Source of the DNA: Actinernus sp. WN-2022
Lineage: Eukaryota > Cnidaria > Anthozoa > Actiniaria > Actinernidae
Assembly: GCA_030867875.1 (NCBI GenBank)
Contig: JAOWCC010001589.1
Span: forward strand, 77,833,537 to 77,897,536
Direction of reading: 5' to 3'
DNA: 64,000 nt
The notes under the pieces were generated by a model, which saw only the letters and a program-made list of their open reading frames with translations, made no database searches and was not told where the DNA came from. The translations under genes and the position numbers were made by a program. Positions 56,646 through 64,000 of the stretch are shown here, piece by piece. The first letter of the stretch is position 1. Each line of letters opens with the position of its first letter.

Positions 56646-56834
56646 ATTTGATGCCTTTATGAATCTGGCCAATCAAATCGATTTGATGCCTTCATGAATA
56701 AGGTCTGGCCAATCAAATCGATGTGATGCCTTCATGAATAAGGTCTGGCCAATCAAATCGATTTGATGCCTTTATGAATAAGATTTGGCCAATCAAATCG
56801 ATTTGATGCCTTCATGAATAAGGTCTGGCCAAAC
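56646..56834. repeat. 40-bp tandem array
   Basis: About 4.5 copies of gatttgatgccttcatgaat then aaggtctggccaatcaaatc. Each has a CCAAT box. Confidence 0.9.
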
Positions 56835-57185
56835 AACGGCCCAAGACGAAAACTAATGAGTTGAAGTCGGCGACGTCGGTACTGAGTTTTATGAAAATAT
56901 TTTGAACTCCCAAGTGCTCAGGAAGTGCAGTGAAATAGTATCGATTGAAACCTCCAAAACTAAACTACAATGTTTATTTGTTACATAATATACCGTTATG
57001 GGTTAAACAAGATTTGAAACACCAAAACAAATATAGTTGGACCGTTTGTACGTTATGCGGTTTTAGGTAAACTATTTTTATACGAGAAATTAGATTGAGC
57101 TTCACAAATTTATACTCAATTAAGGAGATATACTTTATTCAACTAAAATAATTTCTTTTGTGTTCGAGTAGTTAAGGTATGTAAG

Positions 57186-57537
57186 TAAAGTGGATTTCAA
57201 ATGAGCGTAGGAAAAAAATCACGGACTGTAATGGTTACGGCTTATCGTAGCATCGACATGGCTGTTTTTTTTTTCATTTTTCTCCAATCAAGTGACGACG
57301 TAACAGCGAGGCCTTTGTATCGTACGGCAGGTCCGTAGCCTTACCGTAGCCTTACCGTAGCCTTACCGTAGCCTTACCGTAGCCTTACCGTAACCCTACC
57401 GTAACCGTGCTGTACTGTATCTCTGTAATTTGATTGGTTCAACAGGACAAAAACAATAGGGAAACCATTTCAATGTCACAACATGCCGTACAGTAACCGT
57501 GTTGTAGTCACTTATACGAAATCTTCTCTAGCTTCTC
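57186..57537. mobile_element. 'tacggtacgg' MITE family, copy 3, with 11-bp array
   Basis: Same core as 8995-9194 in inverse orientation (aatttgattggttc ... gggaaaccatttcaatgtca) and the same ends (gtggatttcaaatgagc / cttatacgaaatcttctct). Between arm and core sit about six copies of ccgtagcctta (about 57331-57400). Confidence 0.8.
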
Positions 57538-57691
57538 CGTAAGTTTCGCTTATTTGAAATCTGCTCATGTAGAGTATTTCTATTTACATGTTGTACAACT
57601 CCATTTCCTCGATTACAAAAAGCAATTTTGAGCCAGGAAACAATTGTATATATTTCCAAGAGGTATTTTCGCTGGAGGTCAAGTCAGACTT

Positions 57692-57958
57692 GATTTCTTA
57701 TGGGTTGTAAAATACTACGGTCTATTATACCGTACTACGAACATTATACCGTACTACGGTCCGTCAAACCGTATAGATACGGTACGGCATTCCGTCATAT
57801 TGAAATGGTTTCCCTTCGTTTTCTACTTTTCATACAGTCAGATCTCAAAGTTGTGGTATTACGCGGTTACGGTACGGTATAGTTACCGTACAGTTACGGT
57901 AAAATAGGCTTGTCATGAGCGGCGTACTACTGCTTTACCGTACTCATAAGAAATCCGT
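57692..57958. mobile_element. 'tacggtacgg' MITE family, copy 4
   Basis: The core (ttgaaatggtttcccttcgt) and tacggtacggtatagttacc match the other copies. The ends are gatttcttatggg and actcataagaaatc. Confidence 0.75.
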
Positions 57959-58395
57959 ATTTTGCTTCAACGTTTGCACACAATACATGACTTTCATAAT
58001 GGCCGCCTCATAATTTGCATGATTTAGAATATCAGTCTGTAGAGGGAAACCATGGCTACCACATGAAAGAAGTAATTATTGAGCTTTAGAGCAATGTGGA
58101 GAATTGCCATTTTGGCGATGTTCCGCACCAGGAGAACAATAGACGCGAGCTGCTAAGACTCGTTCTTATTCACTAGCCTTTTGTTAATTAAAAAAGATAG
58201 CGATTGTTCTAGCTGCGCGCGCAACATCGTCAAAATGGTCTATTTTTCCCTTTAGTAAGTTTTTTTTTCTGTATCACAAGAGGAAATGGATAAATTTGTA
58301 GCTCTAGAAAACAAAGCACTGAATCCTCTGGAGGGATCGTCTGATTATTCCTTTGAGTATTATTTCTTAACGCATGAGAAAATACAATGTTTAAG

Positions 58396-58662
58396 CATAG
58401 TTAATAGAGTGGAATGGTTATGAAACCCAGCGACCTTTGTTAGCTTTTTTCAACCACTACCCCGCACAAAATACAATAGAAATTCCAATGTGTTAATCGA
58501 TCAGCCAATAGAAACGTGTGAGTTCAGTCGTTCAGGGGACGCTAATGAACTATGACCGTGCACAATCTTTTGTCTTACTCCGTTCCAACATAAATCGCAG
58601 CGCCTTTGTTAGCCCCTTTGAAATTTGCCGCGTTTCATAACCATTCCACTCTATTAACTATG
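58396..58662. mobile_element. MITE with perfect 31-bp inverted ends
   Basis: catagttaatagagtggaat ggttatgaaac (58396-58426) and its exact reverse complement (58632-58662). The interior holds ordinary unique-looking sequence. Confidence 0.92.
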
Positions 58663-58669
58663 GTTTAAG

Positions 58670-59430
58670 GAAATACTTCGAATCAACTTCACCAAAGACC
58701 TGTAATGGAACAACAAATTAGCTCTGTTGCCAAGCCAAGTTCCAAAGTAAAGTTATTAGGGATCTTGAGTAACCAGGACGGCATCGTCTAGGACGACGGC
58801 ACAAAACAACAGTCTTGTTGCGCAAAAGCAACCTATAAAAGCAACCTATAAATTTTTACGTTGTGGCTTGGTTAGGGTTAGTTGACAATGTCTGTTTAAA
58901 AATGGTTTATTTAACGCGTTTGGTCAATTTTGCTAGTTGCTTTCAGGCTTTTCGTTTTGCCTTTTGGGAATTTGAGACAGTTTTCTTGTTCCGCCCCACT
59001 ACTCGCGATTCTATGCTCCGACGGAGTGACGACTTGCTGTAGATTATTCAAGCAGAGTTGTGATTTTCTGTACACAGCTAGTAATCGCTACTCTTCAAAT
59101 GCTGGTGGTTCGTTTTCAATCCTTATTAGAATTTCATACAAAGGATATACAGGAATCAATGAATATGTACTATGAAATGGCGACTCATGGCATTTTATGC
59201 ATTTTTTCCCTGCCAATTTTACCTTGCTTGGGGTCAACGTTTTAAAATTATGCCACTTGTTTCCATCATGATCTCTTGCCCAAATTTATTATCTCATTGT
59301 TAATTCGCATCAAATTTACCATTATTATAAATACAAGGTACGCTATGCGCTGGACTGAGAACTAAATTGACTTGGTTAAAAAATCAAAATGTGACTTTTT
59401 TCGAGCAATGCCGCCGTTCAACGTAGAGGT
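58670..59430. other. Intergenic stretch, nothing recognised
   Basis: A small direct repeat, aaagcaacctat, near 58830 is all that stands out. Open frames 58930-59245 resemble no family. Confidence 0.4.
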
Positions 59431-60196
59431 TAAAGTGCCCATGAACCTTATTTTTTTATTTTAGATATCAAGTGAATAGTAGAATGGCTTTTAATGCTGT
59501 GCCGCTGAGTTAAGGTTTTAATATCCAAAATGCTAATTACATGACGTCAGTGGAGATATTTGCAATAGTTTCTTAGTGGTTGTGAATGGGCGTTTCTGCT
59601 GATAGGAAAACAAATTTCTGACATTTTATTTCAACCATGGGTATAACACTGATAATTTGAAAAATTTGATTAGTTGTAACATGTTTTGTGTAATAATTGA
59701 TGCCTCCCTTGACATCATGTAATTAGTATTTAGGAAATTAAAACCTCTAAGTCATTGGTACAGCATTCAAACCAGTATATATAAAGAGGTTATTACACGG
59801 AAAGTTGTGTAATACGGTTGGGTATTTTTACGAGTCGGTTTTATTTTTTTCGAGCCTGAAAGGCGAGAACAAACAAAATTGACGAGTAAAAATTCCCAGC
59901 CGTATTACACAACTCTTCGTGTAATAAATTGTTTATTATACGACGCGGCTAACACAAACAAAAAAGGTTTGTTTTCGCTTACCTTACTTGTCTGTTTGAA
60001 GAAAATCTCGAGAGAAGAAACCTCTCAGACTCAGTTGCATTCTCGTTCCCAGTGCCTCCTCAACTAACTGAAAAAATCAGAGGCTCTGGTAAGACACGAA
60101 ACCGGATGTCCTAGATTCTAGGACATTGAAACTGCGCATGCTCTTAGAACTCATTTCCGATTTGCTAACATTCTCGTTGATTTGCTAACTAAAGCA

Positions 60197-60466
60197 ATGG
60201 CGGACTTCATGGGAGCTATCCAGTTCGCCCTTGCAAAGCTTAAAATACAGTTTTCTTTAAAAACTCAACAATTGGAAGCTATACAGGTAATTAGTATCGA
60301 TAAGAAGGACTGTTTCTGTGTCCTTCCGACCGGTTATGGTAAATCGTTAATTTACCAAAGTTTACCGTCTTCAAGGTCATCCAACTCAATCGTGGTCGTC
60401 ATATCTCCTCTCAACGCAATTATCGAGGAGTGCATAGAACATGCTGATTTTCAGCTGCTGGATTAG
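60197..60466 (+). pseudogene. RecQ-like helicase N-terminal fragment
   Basis: One open frame, MADFMGAIQFALAKLKIQF ... QQLEAIQVISIDKKDCF then VLPTGYGKSLIYQSLP then SIVVVISPLNAIIEECIEH, ending in TAG. LPTGYGKSLIYQ is the Walker A (motif I) of RecQ-family helicases. The Gln-rich start resembles motif 0, and VVISPL is motif Ia. Motifs II-VI (DExH onward) are not found downstream, so this is about a quarter of a helicase core and cannot work alone. An upstream in-frame ATG at 60182 is also possible. It lies inside an inverted-repeat element, which suggests a captured or element-borne gene. A spliced gene with distant exons is possible but I see none. Confidence 0.7.
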
Positions 60467-60584
60467 ACTGCAGGGCTGATAGTCGAGGAAGTATAGGCCT
60501 ATGTACCTGTTGTAGGTTAGCAAGGGCTATAGCGCTTGCACTCGGCGCAGAATGTGTTTCTTTTGGTCGTTTTGATGGTGGATT

Positions 60585-60950
60585 ATGCATGAGTCAACTT
60601 AAACCCCCACCCCCCCCCCCCCCCCCCAACCCGGGACAAGGTGGGGATTTGTTTTCTCCCCTTCACAAGAAAGGACAAATACCCCACCCCCTGGGACAAC
60701 ATTTTCACTACAAAGTTAACAAAATGCCCCCACCCCTGATAACACTTTGTTGGATGAGTATAAGAGACTCGTAGACATTCTGTTCACCTCCATGACTTGT
60801 GCAACCCTCTGGGGCAAGCATATGAACAAAACCTCCCCAATGCCCCAGGGTGTGGGGCAGGTATTTTCATCCAATCCCCTACTAATCCCCACGTTTCTCC
60901 CACCTTGTCCCGGGTTGGGGGGGGGTGGGGGTTTAAGTTGACTCATGCAT
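60585..60950. mobile_element. C/G-run foldback element nested in the RecQ element
   Basis: Ends tgcatgagtcaacttaaacc and ggtttaagttgactcatgca are perfect inverse copies. C-runs sit by the left end and G-runs by the right. Inner gggacaaggtgggga/tcccaccttgtccc also invert. Confidence 0.9.
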
Positions 60951-60969
60951 TACTAGGAGAGCTATAATT

Positions 60970-61225
60970 TTGCTTTCGACCTCGTTTTAGCCTGGAATTT
61001 TGGATCGCCGCGGTTTGATGTTCATGCCATTGCTGAACCATCTCACGGAATTTTTCGGCATTTTCAAGAGAGCGTTTGCACGGACAGCATATTTTTGTAG
61101 CGTATGATTCTTCCCAGAAAATGAAAGGTGGCTTAGATAAGAACCCAAACTTTTCCTTAGGTCGCCGTTTAAAATCACTGGGTGATTCTTATCCGATATT
61201 ACGGCGTTGCAGCAAATGCATGTAT
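60970..61225 (-). pseudogene. Cys-rich (ZAD-like) coding remnant
   Basis: On the minus strand, NTCICCNAVISDKNHPVILN leads into LRKSLGSYLSHLSFS. After a one-base frame change comes ESYATKICCPCKRSLENAEKF then REMVQQWHEHQ. Two Cys pairs about 60 residues apart suggest a ZAD-like zinc-binding module, often seen in transposon-related proteins. The frame change makes it non-functional as it stands. This is a weak family call. Confidence 0.4.
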
Positions 61226-61959
61226 TTCAATCGAAAAGCCTTTCTGCTGTCTTTTTTGGCGTAATATCCGCCATTATTGGGTTATAGTCGATCGAAGGGA
61301 GATTTTAATTAACTTTCGGCTTTTGCCACCATACATTACATATATGAATGTTTATTAATTAATTAATTAATCTGTTTAATCATGTTCTTTTAAAAGTCAC
61401 ATTACTTCATTCTTTATTATTTTCACATATGAATGTTAATTCTTTTGATTATTTTACTTTTATTGAAAGAACACCTCAAAAAATGCCTTACTTTACTTGT
61501 TATGTTTACAACGGAACTGATTTATCCACTAAGTGAACCGGAAGAAAAGCTCTGTGCGCAGCACCTGCTCATTTGTTTCTTCATCGCGCAGCCGATTTGG
61601 CTAGCCAATCAAATGAGAGCCTGTTCCGTGTCTTACCAGAGCCTCTGATTTTTTCAGTTAGTTGAGGAGGCACTGGGAACGAGTGACTCAGTTGAAGTCC
61701 AATGTCGGGGGCAAGCGCGCACTGAAAAAAGTTTTTTTTGCGCGCGCTAAAAGCTGATTGGCTGTTACTCAAACAGCCCCATTTCGATTGGCTCGCGCGC
61801 TTACAAAATCTTTTAAGTGTTGAATAAACCTGTTCGCGACTCGTGTAATACGGTCTCATATTTGCACTCGTTTTAGCCCGTATTTGCACTCGAAAACGCC
61901 AAGTCGTATAAATAATGTACCATATTCACTAGATGTAGAATTGATATACTTTAACTAAA

Positions 61960-62303
61960 GCCCCGGTCAAACGGACGCAACATTTCATGCAACATCGTGC
62001 AACATTGTTGGATCATGTTGCAACATGTTGCGTGCAGGGGTGCTCAAACGAGCGCAACATGTTGCAACATGTTGGATGTTTTTACCCGGTTTGTTGATAG
62101 AGGTCTGGGCGCCAAGCCAATGGTGCTTTAAATTGAACTAATGCGCATGCTCCGATACAACGTTGCACGAAGGTAGTCAAACGAAATCAACATGATGCAA
62201 CATCCAGACAACAATAGAAATGTTGCGTGTTGTTGCACGAACGTTTGACTAGATTCAAACTTCATGCAACATCGATCGTGCAACAGGGTGGTCAAACGTA
62301 CGT
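61960..62303. mobile_element. 'gcaacatgttgcaac' interspersed element
   Basis: ggtcaaacggacgcaaca at the left and ggtcaaacgtacgtttga at the right. Inside are many gcaacatgttgcaacatgtt and catgcaacatcg motifs. Similar in style to 20520-20810. No coding content. Confidence 0.6.
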
Positions 62304-62309
62304 TTGAGA

Positions 62310-62830
62310 TTAGGATGCCATCATACTTTTTTCCCTCCATTTTAGTGAGAATTAGTAGTTTACCTGTAAAACCTAGCCCTACGTGGGTAGCCCCTGGTCG
62401 TTTACTTGGGAACTCAGTTGTTTTGGTTTTATGGTTAGTGTTTGAGTTACTTAATTAGTTTATATCGTGTTTTAGCCGTACGTTTAATCACTACTTTCTG
62501 TCATTTTGGAAGTTATAAATCACACACTCAAGTTAGGATATTGACACATAGCATAGCATGCGAGCCTTCTATTTATGACTGGTAAATTTAATGCGAAATG
62601 ACAGTTTGATAATAATAAAGTTGGTCTCGACCAAGTCTACCGTCTGCCTCGTCCAGTGGCGTCTGAAAATCGCGAAGCTAAGCGAAATGCCTGGGACGAG
62701 CGCGGAGCGCAAGGAAGTATGGGATCGTTTTTGCTCGCTGATGTCTCTTTTAGTCTGCTTGGGAGTTACGACTAAGTCCAACGAAAATCCTCAAATGTCC
62801 TTATTTTTTTGCCTTGAATTTGTTCCCTTG
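62310..62830. other. Intergenic stretch, nothing recognised
   Basis: The open frame 62591-62872 and its antisense partner 62569-62781 do not resemble a known family. GC content is locally a little higher. Confidence 0.35.
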
Positions 62831-62837
62831 ATTATGT

Positions 62838-63097
62838 TAAAGGCGCTGTGTCATGGTTTTGCGCATGTCTAATTAATGTTCGATTGGCGGCTGTTAATTG
62901 TCTTCAATCAGTTACTCCCCTCCCTATTGCTTGATTTTAATGATATGCAATATTTTCCTTGAAGACTAGATCTACACACAGTTTGTTAATCGTTTTTGCA
63001 CATTTACTTTCTTACGTGTGCTAGGATAGTCAGTTTATATTAACACCACTGAAAATAATTTCGTTCCGTGTCCCTCACCGTGACACAGCTCCTTTAA
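62838..63097. mobile_element. TIR MITE, copy 2 (ends 'ttaaaggcgctgtgtcatg')
   Basis: ttaaaggcgctgtgtcatgg pairs with cgtgacacagctcctttaa. Internal matches to 39535-39834: attgcttgattttaatgata, cacacagtttgttaat, ttactttcttac. Confidence 0.82.
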
Positions 63098-63224
63098 CTA
63101 TGATCTGCTAACATCCTTCCCCCAGACATGTGGAGTTTCTCAGTACAAACCTGGCATACGTGGCGAATAAACCGTAACTCGGGCTTTCGGAGAACCAGAT
63201 GCAACCCTGGAATCTTGATAGACA

Positions 63225-63533
63225 TCTTAGGCCATCTCTATTTTTTCCGTTTCTCATCTTCCGACCGACCCATTTTTGTGGCTTTTTGTAAAAATATAAC
63301 AAAAATTGGGGGATGACGGTGAAGAAACCCTAGAGAAAAGAAAACTCTAGAATTGTCTACTGCCTTTATTTGTAATTCCATGTTTGTAGCGTATACGGAC
63401 GACGACCGCGCCTTATTAGTTCCAGTCTCCGCGTATTTTTTATTATAATTTTTTTCCTCACCCGACCGACCGACCCAATTTTTGAAAACCCCACCGATGA
63501 GAAACGGGGAAAAAATTGGGATGGCCTTATTTC
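63225..63533. repeat. Foldback element
   Basis: Arms aggccatctctattttttcc gtttctcatc and gatgagaaacggggaaaaaa ttgggatggcct. ccgaccgaccc occurs near each arm. Confidence 0.82.
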
Positions 63534-63790
63534 GAAAAAGGTTGCATGTTGGATCGTACAGGATTGCGCGTAATGCCTTCATAGATCATTTTGTGGTGTG
63601 TCTGTCTTGTTAAGTTCACGTGTATGTGGGCTTGGCAAAGGACTTGTTGGTGTACCCGGCACGGGGAATGAATTAGCATCATCGTGTACACTGTTTGGCA
63701 GCTCGTTGATCGTCCTCGAGGATAGAGCCTTCTTTGGATTCGTAGCCAATACATTAATCTGATTGAGCTATCGGCCTTAAGAGCTATCGG

Positions 63791-63867
63791 CTTCCGCACG
63801 GGGGTATGGAATTTATTCACCGAGGTTCCACCCTTGGTTGAATAAATTGCATACCCCCGAGCGGAAG
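63791..63867. repeat. Hairpin element
   Basis: cttccgcacgggggtatgga atttattca pairs with tgaataaattgcatacccccgagcggaag in pieces of 8-20 bp. Confidence 0.8.
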
Positions 63868-63897
63868 GCCGAGGTTCTCTCATTGTACTTTATTACA

Positions 63898-63974
63898 TTA
63901 AATTTTGGCGACACTTTAATTTAGCCATTTTTCATCGCTATTAAAATGCACCAAAATTAAGTGTCGCTAAATTT
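63898..63974. repeat. Hairpin element at window end
   Basis: aaattttggcgacactttaatt and aattaagtgtcgctaaattt are near inverse. Confidence 0.7.
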
Positions 63975-64000
63975 AATCGTCGCGAAATTAACATGCGTAT

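Larger units (their letters stand above)
59788..61915. mobile_element. Composite inverted-repeat element carrying a RecQ-like fragment
   Basis: It opens with a palindromic block (59788-59935: ttattacacggaaagttgtg ... cacaactcttcgtgtaata). It ends with tcgtgtaatacgg ... gccaagtcgtataaata. Inner inverted arms lie at about 60022-60095 and 61631-61705 (both carry cagttagttgaggaggcact or its inverse). A shorter relative lacking the inner cargo lies at 3489-3990. The cargo is a helicase fragment, a further foldback (60585-60950) and a Cys-rich fragment. Confidence 0.72.
59433..61953. mobile_element. Outer foldback element split by an insertion
   Basis: The left arm (about 59433-59550) runs ttaaagtgcccatgaacc, atatcaagtgaatag, ggcttttaatgctg, aattacatgacgtca. 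The right arm begins at about 59705 (tgacatcatgtaatt ... cagcattcaaacca), stops near 59780, and resumes at about 61921 (ccatattcactagatgtaga ... actttaac). The inserted piece is the element at 59788-61915. Confidence 0.65.

Overview
This is a window of animal nuclear DNA. It has no operons or bacterial signals. It holds two conserved, intron-rich genes on the + strand, set in a dense field of transposable elements. Protein similarity, small exons in kilobase introns, Penelope-like and LINE fragments, and many short foldback elements point to a non-vertebrate metazoan, most likely an anthozoan cnidarian (coral or anemone). That taxon is an inference, since I could run no search.

Gene 1 (2115-14551) is the 3' third of DHTKD1, the mitochondrial 2-oxoadipate dehydrogenase E1 subunit. 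Eight exons join in frame into the last 291 residues and a stop; the upstream exons lie before the window. Gene 2 (32111-55092) is a complete kindlin (fermitin) gene. Fifteen exons join into about 684 residues with F0, F1, F2 with inserted PH, and F3, which is the family's length and order. One short kindlin exon (45881-45925) has an unresolved reading frame. Each gene has one intron with a GC donor (AAG|GCAAGT) that the reading phase requires.

Layout: 1-1.2 kb, Penelope-like element remnant with a GIY-YIG domain; 2.1-14.6 kb, DHTKD1, whose introns hold foldback elements and two large minisatellites; 14.6-20.4 kb, foldbacks, three tandem arrays, a tRNA-derived SINE and a LINE 3' end; 20.4-31.9 kb, repeat-rich intergenic DNA with no gene I can support; 32.1-55.1 kb, kindlin; 55.1-64 kb, tandem repeats, foldbacks and a nested element carrying a RecQ-like helicase fragment.

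The most notable signals are these. Three or more foldback elements carry a minisatellite between their arms. Two short palindromic insertions share termini and have perfect 9-bp target duplications. About 14 tandem copies of a kindlin 5' splice site start at the real one. A three-level nest includes an element with a RecQ fragment. The integrin-binding Gln-Trp pair of kindlin F3 reads Ser-Trp here.
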